A program made the position numbers and the translations under genes. From positions 350,554-414,553 of the forward strand of contig NZ_QUNO01000011.1 in NCBI RefSeq assembly GCF_003387475.1: DNA of 64,000 nt. Reading direction: 5' to 3'. Source of the stretch: Kutzneria buriramensis. GTDB lineage: Bacteria; Actinomycetota; Actinomycetes; Mycobacteriales; Pseudonocardiaceae. Under the pieces are notes generated by a model. It did no database searches and had not been told where the DNA came from. It was given only the letters and a program-made list of their open reading frames with translations. Of this stretch, positions 26,860-35,612 are shown piece by piece (the stretch's first letter is position 1; every line of letters starts with the position of its first letter).

Positions 26860-28097
26860 AGTTCACCTTCTCCGTCGAACAGGGACCAGCCGGGCACTTC
26901 GGGTTCGGCCGGCGGTGGTGGCGGGGCGTTGCGGGCCGGCGTGTCGTCCGGCTGCGGCACCCAGCGGTGCGCGGTCGGCGCGATCAGCCAGCCGTCGTCC
27001 GGGTCGTCGACCGCCAGCCCCATCCGGACCAGCAGGTCGAGCACGTCGTTGGCGAGCCGGTCGAGGTCCTCGGTGGCCTGCCGGGACCAGGCCGCCGGAT
27101 AGTCCTCGACGAGCTGGGCGCAGATCATGCGCACCTGGCCGTAGGTCACCGGGTGCCGGCCGTCGGGTCGCGGCTCGGGCGGTTCGACGTCGTCGGCGAA
27201 CAGCTCCGGGTCCGGGTCGGCGATCAGCTCCGGCAGCGCCAGCAGCGCGATCCGGGCGACCGTGCCGGACCCGGGGAACAGCACGTCGGTCAGGTAGTCC
27301 TCGGGATCCGTGACGGCCACGCCCTCCAGGCGCGTCTCGGTGATCAGCCCGAAGCTGCGCTCCAGCAGCCCCGACTCCCGCCGCTGGTTCCGCCGCAGCC
27401 ATTCCACCTGATCGGGTGGTAGATCGGTCTGGAGCACGACCGGATTCTCGACGAGCTTGCGGCGCACGGCGTGCTCCGCGCCGCGCGGACCGGGCCGGGC
27501 GGCCAGCTCGATCAGGTGATCCGGGCCGGTCGCCTCCAGCAGCGGACCGGCCAGCAGTTGGCCCAGCAGGTCGGTGTCGATGGTGATCAGCGCCTCGGCC
27601 GGCCCATCGGTGCCCCACGGCGCGACCGTGCCCTCGGTCTCGGTGATCACGCCCAAGGACAGCAGGTGCCGCAGCGCCGACGTCAGAGCCCGGCGGTCGG
27701 GCAAGTCGTCGGTGACGGCGACGCCCGCCTCGACCGCGGCTGCCCGTACGTCGGTGACCAGCCGCGACAACAGCACCTGCCGGCCGACGCCGGTGAGCGC
27801 GGCGACCGTCAGCGCGAAGTAGGTGTAGCCGCGAGGCGACAACGTCGGCTCGCCGCGTGTGGGATCCACGCCCGGCCCCGGCTTGTACAGCCGCGCGAAG
27901 CGCCGCTCCACCACGAGCCGGTACGCCAGCAGCCCGGCGAACAGGTCCTGAAGCGTGGTGCGGTGCCGGTAGACGAGCGGCAGCAAGTCGCCATCTGGTC
28001 CGTCCGCGCGCAACAAAGGCCGCCTTAGTAGCACGCGGGCACAGCGGACCACGTTCGCCGCGTCGATGTCCGACAGGCCGTCGAGCACGTCCTTCAT
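26856..28097 (-). CDS. jetB: JetB-like protein (DUF2398 / TIGR02678)
   Basis: A 413-residue protein with the DUF2398 pattern: an N-terminal ARVLLRRPLLRADGPDGD, a YRLVVERRFARLYKP segment, and a central ERSFGLITETRLEGVAV. These proteins are the MukE/KITE-like subunits that bind the kleisin JetA in the JetABC complex, with winged-helix folds. The gene overlaps jetA by ATGA and jetC by GTGA, so the three subunits are translationally coupled. A Pro-rich C-terminal tail (about 35 residues) follows the last predicted domain. Confidence 0.88.
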   Translation of the reverse strand: MKDVLDGLSDIDAANVVRCARVLLRRPLLRADGPDGDLLPLVYRHRTTLQDLFAGLLAYRLVVERRFARLYKPGPGVDPTRGEPTLSPRGYTYFALTVAALTGVGRQVLLSRLVTDVRAAAVEAGVAVTDDLPDRRALTSALRHLLSLGVITETEGTVAPWGTDGPAEALITIDTDLLGQLLAGPLLEATGPDHLIELAARPGPRGAEHAVRRKLVENPVVLQTDLPPDQVEWLRRNQRRESGLLERSFGLITETRLEGVAVTDPEDYLTDVLFPGSGTVARIALLALPELIADPDPELFADDVEPPEPRPDGRHPVTYGQVRMICAQLVEDYPAAWSRQATEDLDRLANDVLDLLVRMGLAVDDPDDGWLIAPTAHRWVPQPDDTPARNAPPPPPAEPEVPGWSLFDGEGEL

Positions 28098-29701
28098 GCG
28101 CCTGCCTCCAGCGCCACGGACGCGTTGTGCAGGGTCAGGGTGCCGCCGGCGGTCTTGATTTTCGTCGTCCGGCCTTCCTCGGGAGTCACGGTCAGCTTCA
28201 GCCCCCGCACCGGGTCGGCCGCCGAGCCGACGTCCTCGGCCCGCTCCCGCTGCGCCATCGCCATCGTCAACAGCTCGCAGAACACGTCGAGGGCGCCATG
28301 CGAGAGCCGGCTGTCCTCGATCGTCGGCGCGGCCTCGACCAGCTCGGTCACCGCCTCCGACCGCTTCTTGTCGACGGCGCGCGCGTCGGCGAGCAGCGCC
28401 TGCTCGGTGATCGGGTCGTCGACGATCCGGGACGTGCGGCCCCGCGCGCCGCGGTCGCCACGACTGCGGACGCTCACTGTCACATCGAGCACCGGACCAT
28501 CACGCCATGGGGTGTGTTCGTCGTCCCCATCGTGTTCCGGAGACGGCAGCAGATTGCGCGCCGAGTACAGGCCGAACGCGGCGGCGTACAAGGAATGCGC
28601 CTGATCGGGTGTCGCGGAGTCGAACCAGCCGGCCAGCTTCAGCAGCTCCGCCCGACGGCCCGGCAGCAGCCCGCCGCCGGAGGTCGCGCGCTTCACGCTC
28701 GCCAGCAGCGAGCCGATCGCGCGGCCGGTCGCTTCGCGTAGCGCCGTCACCTGACTGGGTCGACCCGGACGGTCGACGAACCAGTCCGTCAGGTCCTGCC
28801 AGTCGGCCGTCGTCCGGCCACGCGACCGCTCGATCGCCATGCCCAGACCCGACCCCTCCAGCAGGTCCTCGGAGGAGCCCAGCGCGTTGGCCGGGCCCAG
28901 CAGGCGAAGCAGCTCGCTCCGGCCGCGCGCGAGCTGCCCGAGCGACTCCGCGATGGCCGGCGTGTGCCGCAGCACGTCCTCGACCACCATCTGGATGTAC
29001 TCGACGAGCAGGTTCCGGAACCCGGAGATCTCGTCCGGCGCCAGGTGGTGCCGCGTGACGATCTGACCCAGGTAGGCGTAGAAATCGCGGACCGTCACCG
29101 CGAGCTCGGCGTGCTGAAGGAAAAGGGTCGTGACCTGCTCGGCCAGCGCCTCCCGGGCCCGTTTCGCCCCCGGTCCGCCCTCGGTGAACACCGCGTCCGA
29201 CAGCGACCGGCCGAGCTGGCCGAGGCCACGCTCGATGGCCGGCAGCAGCTCGCGCGACACCTCGCGGGCGCCCTCCGGCACGCGCAGCAGCTCGTCGACG
29301 TCGCGCTGCACCCGGACCGCGAGCTTGCTGACCTGGTAGCGGACGCTGCCGTGCTGGAACTCGGCGATGCTGGCGGCGATCACCTCGCGCCGGCCCGGCA
29401 CCAGGTTGCCCCACTCCACCAGCTGCTTGAGCCGGGCGATCACCGTCTCGATGCGGGACTCGCCCGGATCGATCAGCCCCTCGCGCTCGGCCGCCGCCAG
29501 CTTCGCCGCCACCTCGCCCGCCGACAGGTCGGCGAGCAGCGTCGAGGCGAACAGCCGCATCGTCGTCAGGTATGTGCGGTGGTGTTCGCGGGGCTGGAGG
29601 TACGCGTACAGCAGCAGCCGGCGATCGGTCGTCTCCGCACCCAGGCCGGACGCCGCGAGCGTGTCCTGGACGTGCTGCTCCTGCTCCACGGTCGGCCACA
29701 T
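28094..29701 (-). CDS. jetA: JetA-like protein (DUF2397 / TIGR02677)
   Basis: A 535-residue DUF2397 protein, the kleisin-like (MukF-like) bridge of the JetABC SMC complex. The N-terminal winged-helix region contains REHHRTYLTTMRLFAS and EREGLIDPGE, as in TIGR02677; helical bundles fill the middle. The ATG at 29701 (MWPTVEQEQ) is chosen; an in-frame extension to 29962 overlaps cobD on the other strand and looks non-coding. It is the first gene of the operon jetA-jetB-jetC and is divergent from cobD with 75 bp between starts, so its promoter lies in 29702-29776. Confidence 0.88.
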   Translation of the reverse strand: MWPTVEQEQHVQDTLAASGLGAETTDRRLLLYAYLQPREHHRTYLTTMRLFASTLLADLSAGEVAAKLAAAEREGLIDPGESRIETVIARLKQLVEWGNLVPGRREVIAASIAEFQHGSVRYQVSKLAVRVQRDVDELLRVPEGAREVSRELLPAIERGLGQLGRSLSDAVFTEGGPGAKRAREALAEQVTTLFLQHAELAVTVRDFYAYLGQIVTRHHLAPDEISGFRNLLVEYIQMVVEDVLRHTPAIAESLGQLARGRSELLRLLGPANALGSSEDLLEGSGLGMAIERSRGRTTADWQDLTDWFVDRPGRPSQVTALREATGRAIGSLLASVKRATSGGGLLPGRRAELLKLAGWFDSATPDQAHSLYAAAFGLYSARNLLPSPEHDGDDEHTPWRDGPVLDVTVSVRSRGDRGARGRTSRIVDDPITEQALLADARAVDKKRSEAVTELVEAAPTIEDSRLSHGALDVFCELLTMAMAQRERAEDVGSAADPVRGLKLTVTPEEGRTTKIKTAGGTLTLHNASVALEAGA

Positions 29702-29776
29702 TAACCGGCCCGCGCGCGGCGGCTGAGCCACCTGTCGCCGAACGGGTGATGAGCGGGCGATAACGTCTACGACCTC

Positions 29777-30754
29777 GTGACGGGGAGACGGGGGTCTGCG
29801 GAAGTGAACGCGGCGAGGGCGGTCGGCCTGCTGCTCGGAACGGCTGCCGACGCGGTGTTCGGCGACCCGAGGCGTTGGCACCCGGTTGCCGCGTTCGGGA
29901 CGGCGGCCAAGAAGGTCGAACAGGCCGTGTATCGCGATCACAAGGTGCCCGGGGTTGTGCACAGTGCCCTGCTCACAGGGGGTGTGATCGCCGCCGGCGT
30001 CGCCGTCGAGCGGCTCGGCCGGCGCCGACCGCTGGTGCAGATCGGGACCACCGCGCTGGCCACCTGGGTGGTGCTCGGCGGCGCCTCGCTCGCGGCCGAG
30101 GGCACCGCGATGGGCCGTGAGCTCGACGCCAGCGACATCGCCGCCGCCCGCGAGCGGCTGCCAAACCTTTGCGGACGCGAACCGTCGAGCCTCGACGCGT
30201 CCGGCCTCGCCCGCGCCACCGTCGAGTCAGTGGCCGAGAACACGTCCGATGCGGTCGTCGCACCACTCTTCTGGGGTGCCGTCGCCGGTGTGCCGGGCCT
30301 GCTCGGCTACCGCGCCGCCAACACGCTCGACGCCATGGTCGGCCACCGGTCGCCCCGCTACGCCAAGTTCGGCTGGGCCGCCGCGCGGCTCGACGACGTC
30401 GCCAACCTCATCCCGTCCCGGCTCGCCGCCGTGCTGACGTCGGTGACCGCGCCCGTCGTCGGCGGCTCGTCGCGCAGCGCCTGGCAGACCTGGCGTCGCG
30501 ACGCCTCCGCCCACCCGAGCCCTAACGCCGGTCAGGTCGAGGCTGCCTTCGCGGGCGCTCTGGAGATCCGCCTCGGCGGTCGGACCGTGTACTCGCACGG
30601 CACGGAGGAGCGTCCGGTGCTCGGTCACGGACGGAGTCCGGACGCCGGCCACGTCACGCGATCGGTGGAACTTTCCCGGGTGGTCGGCGCGACCTCGGCC
30701 GTTGTCGCTGCGGCACTCTCGCTGGCCATCGGCGTCCGCCGCAGGCGGGGCTGA
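29777..30754 (+). CDS. cobD: Adenosylcobinamide-phosphate synthase CobD/CbiB
   Basis: A 325-residue membrane protein with the CobD hallmarks: GDPRRWHPVAAFG near the N-terminus, ENTSDAVVAPLFW in the middle and YAKFGWAAARLDDVANLIPSR after it. It attaches aminopropanol phosphate (or its precursor) to cobyric acid in late cobalamin synthesis. GTG 29777 is used; GTG 29804 (VNAARAVGLL), preceded by a GGGGAG stretch, is a good alternative. The neighbourhood (SURF1, ptpA, cobC further right) matches M. tuberculosis cobD (Rv2236c). Confidence 0.92.
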   Translation: MTGRRGSAEVNAARAVGLLLGTAADAVFGDPRRWHPVAAFGTAAKKVEQAVYRDHKVPGVVHSALLTGGVIAAGVAVERLGRRRPLVQIGTTALATWVVLGGASLAAEGTAMGRELDASDIAAARERLPNLCGREPSSLDASGLARATVESVAENTSDAVVAPLFWGAVAGVPGLLGYRAANTLDAMVGHRSPRYAKFGWAAARLDDVANLIPSRLAAVLTSVTAPVVGGSSRSAWQTWRRDASAHPSPNAGQVEAAFAGALEIRLGGRTVYSHGTEERPVLGHGRSPDAGHVTRSVELSRVVGATSAVVAAALSLAIGVRRRRG

Positions 30755-30860
30755 GTACCGCTCGCAGTTGCGAGCTGCCCGCGTCGCGCGTAGCCAGGTG
30801 AACCCGGCAAGGCGACCTGCTTGAGGGCGGTACTGCGCTCAACGAACCGGCAGACCCAAG

Positions 30861-30975
30861 CGGTGGATCTTGCGGGCCGGCCCAGGTGATGGATCGTGCT
30901 GCTGGCCAGTGCGGTGGATCTTGCGGGCTGGCTGAGGCGGCAGATCTTGCGAGCGAGCGACCGTGGCGGATCGTG
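30861..30975. repeat. Five degenerate ~25-bp tandem units
   Basis: The core GGATCKTGCNGG recurs at 30865, 30891, 30916, 30942 (AGATC) and 30968, a period of 25-26 bp. The first and third units share GGTGGATCTTGCGGGC. The array occupies the gap between the 3' ends of cobD and the SURF1 gene. Confidence 0.75.
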
Positions 30976-31000
30976 CCCGGCTGTTGCTGGCGGCTTGCCG

Positions 31001-31840
31001 TCAGCCCTTCGCGGCCGAGGCCTCCGCGCGCTCGCGAGCCTCGTCCTCGGCCAGGATCTCGGCGACGGACTTCCGCTTCGGCTTCTCGGAGTTGTCCAGC
31101 GCGCCGCCCGGTCGCGCCTCACGCCAGCTGAAGTAGCCCCAGCCGAACAACGCCATGCTGCCGAAGATCAGCCACTGGATCGCGTACGAGAAGTAAGGGC
31201 CGTCGTCCAGTTGCGGCAGCGGGATCGCGCCGCCGCCCTTGACCACGCCGGGCTGGTTCGCGTCCAGCTGGAAGTAGCCAGGGTCGATCTTCATGTCGGC
31301 GGCCTGGGCCACGGTGCCGGCGTTGATCGAGTAGATCTGCCGCTTGCCGCCGTCGAGGAAGCTCGGGCGCTTGTCGACGGGCTCATCGACCTGGGCCCGG
31401 GCGGTGATGCTGACCTGGCCCTTGGGTGGTGCCACGTAGCCGGGCACGGACTTGCCGGCCTGTGGCGGCTCGTAGCCGCGGTCGACCAGCACGGTCCGGC
31501 CGTCGGTCAGCTTGAACGGCGTGACGATCTCGAAGGCGGGCTCACCCTGGACGGTGCGCAGCCGCGCCATTGCCTCACCGGCCGGCTCGTACGTGCCGGT
31601 CATGGTGACCAGCCGCCACACCGCGGTGCTCGACGGCTCGGTCCCGGCCGGCACCAGCTGCTCGACCGGCACCGGCTTGCTGGTGAAAGACGAGGTCAGC
31701 GCCGCGTTCTGGGCCTGCTGGTCGGCGTTCCGGCTGAATTGCCACGGGGCCAGGATCGTGTAGCACGCGGCGGCGAACACGAACACCACGAGCGTGAGCA
31801 GCAGCCAGTTGGGCTGAAGCAGGAACCGGAACCGCACCAC
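31001..31840 (-). CDS. SURF1-family cytochrome oxidase biogenesis protein
   Basis: A 279-residue protein with the SURF1 topology: an N-terminal helix (NWLLLTLVVFVFAAACYTI), a large external domain with the family's WRLVTMTGTYEPAGE and VLVDRGYEPPQAG, and a second helix near the C-terminus (AIQWLIFGSMALFGWGYF). SURF1 proteins help assemble haem-copper cytochrome oxidase in the membrane. A Lys/Glu-rich tail follows. ATG at 31840; the gene is 13 bp from the DUF1349 gene upstream and may share its transcript. Position matches Rv2235. Confidence 0.92.
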   Translation of the reverse strand: MVRFRFLLQPNWLLLTLVVFVFAAACYTILAPWQFSRNADQQAQNAALTSSFTSKPVPVEQLVPAGTEPSSTAVWRLVTMTGTYEPAGEAMARLRTVQGEPAFEIVTPFKLTDGRTVLVDRGYEPPQAGKSVPGYVAPPKGQVSITARAQVDEPVDKRPSFLDGGKRQIYSINAGTVAQAADMKIDPGYFQLDANQPGVVKGGGAIPLPQLDDGPYFSYAIQWLIFGSMALFGWGYFSWREARPGGALDNSEKPKRKSVAEILAEDEARERAEASAAKG

Positions 31841-31853
31841 CCCACGGTATGCC

Positions 31854-32405
31854 TCACCCGGTGGTGAGCTCCAACCGGTCGAAAGCGACGGTGTAGCCGG
31901 GACCGTCCGGCGAGGCGCACATCACCCCGGCCAGCGTCGGCACCGCCGGCGGGTAGTACGCGAGGCGCAGCATGGTGGTCGGCTCGTCGTTGCCCACGCC
32001 GTAGCGCACGGTCACGGTGTCACCCGATCGCTCAATCTCTATCGAGACCTGGTCGGCGTCCGCGATCGGGGTGACCGACCAGTCCGAGAGGCCGCGGGTG
32101 ACCACGACGCTGGCGTGCTGCCGGCCGTCCACGTACTCGACCCCGGTCTTGATCCAGTTCTCCGCGTCGATGCGCAGCATCGCGCCGGCCTGGTCGTACT
32201 GGTGCGTGTACGCCCCGGCGAACCGCGTCCGCAGCCGGAAGTCGCCGCTCACCTCGCGGGCGAGGACGTGTCCGGTGTCGCGGATGAATCCGTAGTGCGT
32301 GATGCGCCAGAAGTCGGTGTCCGGATCCGTGCGCACGTTCAGGGCGTCGCCCGCGGTCCACGATTTCGGTTCGTTCAGCCACTGCCAGCCGGTCACGTCG
32401 ATCAT
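31854..32405 (-). CDS. DUF1349 domain protein
   Basis: A 183-residue concanavalin-like (DUF1349) protein. Typical stretches are TDFWRITHYGFIRDTGH near residue 35, DQAGAMLRIDAENWIKTGVEY and ASVVVTRGLSDWS. There is no signal peptide. The fold is a beta sandwich related to laminin-G/glucanase domains; the function is unknown. ATG at 32405 (MIDVTGWQWL) starts the conserved part, nine codons inside a longer frame. It sits between the SURF1 and fructosamine-kinase-like genes on the same strand. Confidence 0.8.
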   Translation of the reverse strand: MIDVTGWQWLNEPKSWTAGDALNVRTDPDTDFWRITHYGFIRDTGHVLAREVSGDFRLRTRFAGAYTHQYDQAGAMLRIDAENWIKTGVEYVDGRQHASVVVTRGLSDWSVTPIADADQVSIEIERSGDTVTVRYGVGNDEPTTMLRLAYYPPAVPTLAGVMCASPDGPGYTVAFDRLELTTG

Positions 32406-32415
32406 GTCTCGATCC

Positions 32416-33243
32416 TCACAGCTCAAGGGCACGCCGCGCAGCCGTCACGGCCTGATGTGCATACGTTCGGCCGAACAACTCGACGTGCACCAGGAGTGGA
32501 AAGAGTTGATGCAGCGGGATCCGGCGCTGCCAGCCGTCGGCCAGCGGCGACTTCGCCAGGTAGCCAAGAAGTACCTGATCGAGATGCGGACACCCGAACA
32601 GGTGGAGCATGGCGAGGTCGGTCTCACGGTGTCCGCCGTGTGCCGCCGGGTCGATCAGCCACACCCGCCCGTCCGCCGCCCAGTGCACGTTGCCGCTCCA
32701 CAGGTCGCCGTGCAGCCGCGCCGGCGGCTCCTCGGGCCCGGCCAGTTCCTCGATCCGCTCACAGACCTGCTCGATGACTGCCTTCTCGCTGCCGTTCAAA
32801 GCGGTGGCGCGAGACAGGTAAGGCGCGATCCGATGCTCGGCGTACCAGCGGGGCCAGCTCGGTTCCGACGCGTAGTCCATAGCCGCCAACCCGATCCAGC
32901 CCGAGTCCGGAGCACCGGGCGGTGCGAACCCGAAGGCGTCTGCGCCGGACGCGTGCAGCGCGGCGAGTCCGCGGCCGAACTGCTCCGCCGCGGCCGGCGA
33001 GGCGTCGCCGGGCTCGACCTGCTCGATCACGAGCCAGCGATCGTCGTGCCCGCGGACGCCCGGCACCGGCACGGTGCCCGACTCGGCCAGCCACGCCAGC
33101 CCGGCCGCCTCGGCGGCGGCCCCGTCGGTGAGCTTCGCGACGACAAGATCGCCGTCGGCCAACTCCACCTCCCACACTGACGTCGACAGTCCGTGCACGG
33201 AGACCGGCTCGAGACCGGTGATCTCCGCCACGGCGTCGGTCAC
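32416..33243 (-). CDS. Fructosamine kinase family protein
   Basis: A 275-residue aminoglycoside-phosphotransferase-fold kinase. The catalytic loop is LHGDLWSGNVHW, followed by the metal-binding LIDPAAHGG; an early VVAKLTDGAAAEAAGL carries the ATP-binding Lys. The family phosphorylates ketosamine adducts on proteins or small amines, allowing deglycation. The GTG at 33243 is chosen because it makes a GTGA overlap with the ptpA stop; an ATG six codons upstream (33261) is possible. Operon: ptpA - fructosamine kinase - DUF1349 - SURF1. Confidence 0.88.
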   Translation of the reverse strand: MTDAVAEITGLEPVSVHGLSTSVWEVELADGDLVVAKLTDGAAAEAAGLAWLAESGTVPVPGVRGHDDRWLVIEQVEPGDASPAAAEQFGRGLAALHASGADAFGFAPPGAPDSGWIGLAAMDYASEPSWPRWYAEHRIAPYLSRATALNGSEKAVIEQVCERIEELAGPEEPPARLHGDLWSGNVHWAADGRVWLIDPAAHGGHRETDLAMLHLFGCPHLDQVLLGYLAKSPLADGWQRRIPLHQLFPLLVHVELFGRTYAHQAVTAARRALEL

Positions 33244-33695
33244 AGGTTGTCGCGAACCCATGTCAGCAATCCGGGTGACGCGGCCTCGATCATGGCCAGC
33301 ACCTCCTCGAAGCCCTCCGGGTCCCCGTAGTACGGGTCCGGCACGTCCAGCTCGGCGCCCGCGTCCGGATCGAACGAGCGGAGCAGCCGCACCCGGTCCG
33401 GGTCGTCGGCGATCCGCACCAGCGTCCGCGCGTGGCCGCTGTCCAGCGCGACCAGCAGATCCGCGCCGAGGTGCCGGTTGTCGACCTGCGCGGCGACGTG
33501 GTCGGTCGGATACCCGTGCTCGGCCAGCGTCCGTCGGGCCCGTTCGTCGGCCGGCTCGCCCACATGCCATGCGCCGGTTCCGGCGCTGTTGACCTCGACG
33601 ACGTCGGCCAGTCCGGCCTCGCGCAGGTGCTCACGGAAGACCAGCTCGGCCATGGGGGACCGGCAGATGTTGCCTGAGCAGATGAAGCTCACCAT
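33240..33695 (-). CDS. ptpA: Low-molecular-weight protein tyrosine phosphatase
   Basis: A ~151-residue enzyme with the P-loop CSGNICRSP (nucleophile Cys6, Arg12) at the extreme N-terminus and the general-acid loop DVPDPYYGDPEGFEEV near residue 120. It removes phosphate from phosphotyrosine; the M. tuberculosis orthologue is secreted PtpA. Three starts compete within nine bases (GTG 33698, ATG 33695, GTG 33692); a GGGGG stretch is spaced best for the last, but the ATG is taken. It is divergent from cobC, with overlapping promoter space of about 20 bp. Confidence 0.92.
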   Translation of the reverse strand: MVSFICSGNICRSPMAELVFREHLREAGLADVVEVNSAGTGAWHVGEPADERARRTLAEHGYPTDHVAAQVDNRHLGADLLVALDSGHARTLVRIADDPDRVRLLRSFDPDAGAELDVPDPYYGDPEGFEEVLAMIEAASPGLLTWVRDNL

Positions 33696-33703
33696 CACCC
33701 CCT

Positions 33704-33709
33704 TAGACT
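33704..33709 (+). promoter_or_regulatory. Candidate -10 box (TAGACT) for cobC
   Basis: TAGACT ends 8 nt before the cobC ATG, consistent with a leaderless transcript; no clear -35. Confidence 0.4.
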
Positions 33710-33717
33710 TCCACGCG

Positions 33718-34764
33718 ATGACCAGCCAATCGATCTCGCGTGCGCTCCTGCGCCACCACGGGGACGTCGACGCCGAGCCTGGTCTGGTCGACTACGCCGT
33801 CAACGTGCGGCTGGCCCGTCCGCCGGGCTGGCTGCGCGATCGACTCGCCGCCGCGCTCGACCGGCTCGGCAGCTACCCGTCCGCCGCCGACCATGCCGCC
33901 GCGATCCAGGCCGTCGCGGAACGTCACGACGTTTCGCACGATCGGGTGCTTTTGCTGAACGGCTCCGCCGAGGGCTTCGCGCTGTTGCCGCAGCTGCGCC
34001 CGAGGCTGGCGGCGCTCGTGCACCCGTCGTTCACGGAGCCGGATGTCGCGCTTACAGACGCCGGAGTCCCGGTACATCGGGTCCACCTTTCCGGCGACGA
34101 CGGTTATCGGCTGCACCCCGAGCTCGTGCCGGAGAATGCCGACCTCGTTGTCGTCGGCAACCCGACCAACCCGACCTCCGTGCTGCACAGCGCCGCCGAC
34201 CTCCTCGCGTTGACCAGGCCCGGACGCACGGTTGTCGTCGACGAGGCCTTCATCGACGCAGTCCCGGGCGAGCGCGAATCGCTCGCCGGCAGCGACGCCG
34301 ACGGGCTGCTCGTATTTCGCAGCCTGACGAAGATGTGGGCGCTGCCCGGCCTGCGCGCCGGTTACGTGCTTGGCGCACCCGACCTGCTTGCACGGCTAGG
34401 GGCGGGGCGCCCGCAGTGGCCAGTCGGAACCCTCGCGTTAGAGGCGTTCCGCGCTTGCAGCGAGTCGACCGCAGTCGCCGAGTCCGAGCGCGCGGCCGCC
34501 GAGTTCGCGACGAACCGTGCCTCGCTCATCAGTGCGCTCAACGAGCTGCCGGGCGTGCGCGTCAACGAACCTGCGTCGGCACCGTTCCTGCTTGTTACCG
34601 TCAAGGACGGGTTGCATGTGCGGACTGCACTCCGCGAACGCGGTGTCGCGGTCCGGCGCGGCGACACCTTCCCCGGGCTCGGCGTCGACCACATCCGGGT
34701 CGCCGTCCGCTCGCCCGAACAGTCCGAGCCCCTTCTGACCGCCTTGCGTGAGGTACTTGCATGA
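33718..34764 (+). CDS. cobC: HisC-like threonine-phosphate decarboxylase / aminotransferase
   Basis: A 348-residue fold-type I PLP enzyme. The cofactor Lys is in RSLTKMWALPGLRAGYV, VVVGNPTNPTS carries the conserved Asn, and VVDEAFID the Asp; the C-terminal Arg is in DHIRVAV. In cobalamin synthesis such proteins decarboxylate L-threonine phosphate to aminopropanol phosphate, the substrate of CobD. The orthologue position is Rv2231c. An aminotransferase role in histidine synthesis cannot be excluded from sequence alone. The N-terminus has YAVNVRLARPPGWL where related enzymes have a FSxNxNP-type motif. It overlaps the next gene by ATGA. Confidence 0.85.
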   Translation: MTSQSISRALLRHHGDVDAEPGLVDYAVNVRLARPPGWLRDRLAAALDRLGSYPSAADHAAAIQAVAERHDVSHDRVLLLNGSAEGFALLPQLRPRLAALVHPSFTEPDVALTDAGVPVHRVHLSGDDGYRLHPELVPENADLVVVGNPTNPTSVLHSAADLLALTRPGRTVVVDEAFIDAVPGERESLAGSDADGLLVFRSLTKMWALPGLRAGYVLGAPDLLARLGAGRPQWPVGTLALEAFRACSESTAVAESERAAAEFATNRASLISALNELPGVRVNEPASAPFLLVTVKDGLHVRTALRERGVAVRRGDTFPGLGVDHIRVAVRSPEQSEPLLTALREVLA

Positions 34765-35612
34765 CCGCGACCGTCGGCGACGTCGTCGCCGCGTTGGAAC
34801 GCGCCTATCCGCCGGAATTCGCCGAATCGTGGGACGCCGTCGGCCTCGTCTGCGGCGATCCCGCCGAGCCGGTGCGCCGCGTGATGTTCTGCGTCGACGT
34901 CGTCGAGGCGACCGTCGAACAGGCCCTCGCCGAGGGCGTGCAGATGATCGTCGCCCACCATCCGCTGCTGCTACGCGGCGTGCACGGCGTCCCGGCTAAT
35001 GACACGAAGGGGCGAATTGTGCACCGGCTCATCCGAGCCGGCATCGCCCTGTTCTGCGCCCACACCAACGCCGACTCCGCCGACCCCGGTGTCTCCGACG
35101 CGCTCGCGGCGGCGATCGGTCTCACCGTCGACCGGCCGCTCGATCCGCACGAGCCGGGAGCGCGGACCGGCATCGGCCGGATCGGCACCCTGCCCGCCGC
35201 CGAACCGTTCTCGGCATTCGTGCAACGCGTCGCCGACGCGCTCCCGCCGACCGAGTGGGGCGTGCGTGCGGCCGGCGACCCGGACCGGATGATCCGCACC
35301 GTCGCCGTCTCCGGGGGTGCCGGCGACTCCTACCTCGGCCACGCCACCCGGGCCGGCGTCGACGCCTACGTCACCGCCGACCTCCGCCACCACCCGGCCG
35401 GCGAGCATCTCGAACCCGGCGGCGACCAGCCCGCGCTGGTCGACGTCGCCCACTGGGCCAGTGAGTGGCCCTGGTGCCAGCAGGCGGCGGACGTCGTGTC
35501 CGCCGCCCTGACGGGTACCGTCGACACCTTCGTCTCCACCCGCCGGACCGACCCGTGGACTCTGCACGCGCGGAGCACCGACCGGCACGATGCTCAAGGG
35601 GGCACCCAGTGA
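34761..35612 (+). CDS. NIF3/YbgI-like dinuclear metal protein
   Basis: A 283-residue NIF3 family protein of the short bacterial form. Metal-ligand motifs are IVAHHPLLLRG, FCAHTNADSA and the C-terminal VDVAHWASEW. Crystal structures of relatives show a hexameric ring with a two-metal site; the reaction is still uncertain (GTP cyclohydrolase I type 2 labels are doubtful). It overlaps both neighbours (ATGA at the 5' end, GTGA at the 3' end), so it is coupled to cobC and the zinc-ribbon gene. Same order as Rv2230c. Confidence 0.9.
   Translation: MTATVGDVVAALERAYPPEFAESWDAVGLVCGDPAEPVRRVMFCVDVVEATVEQALAEGVQMIVAHHPLLLRGVHGVPANDTKGRIVHRLIRAGIALFCAHTNADSADPGVSDALAAAIGLTVDRPLDPHEPGARTGIGRIGTLPAAEPFSAFVQRVADALPPTEWGVRAAGDPDRMIRTVAVSGGAGDSYLGHATRAGVDAYVTADLRHHPAGEHLEPGGDQPALVDVAHWASEWPWCQQAADVVSAALTGTVDTFVSTRRTDPWTLHARSTDRHDAQGGTQ

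Noticed and set aside
29702..29962. N-terminal extension of jetA
   Set aside because: It runs into the cobD gene on the other strand and its residues lack family similarity; the ATG at 29701 opens the DUF2397 domain.
30861..30975. CRISPR-like array
   Set aside because: Units are contiguous and degenerate with no spacers, and no cas genes are nearby.
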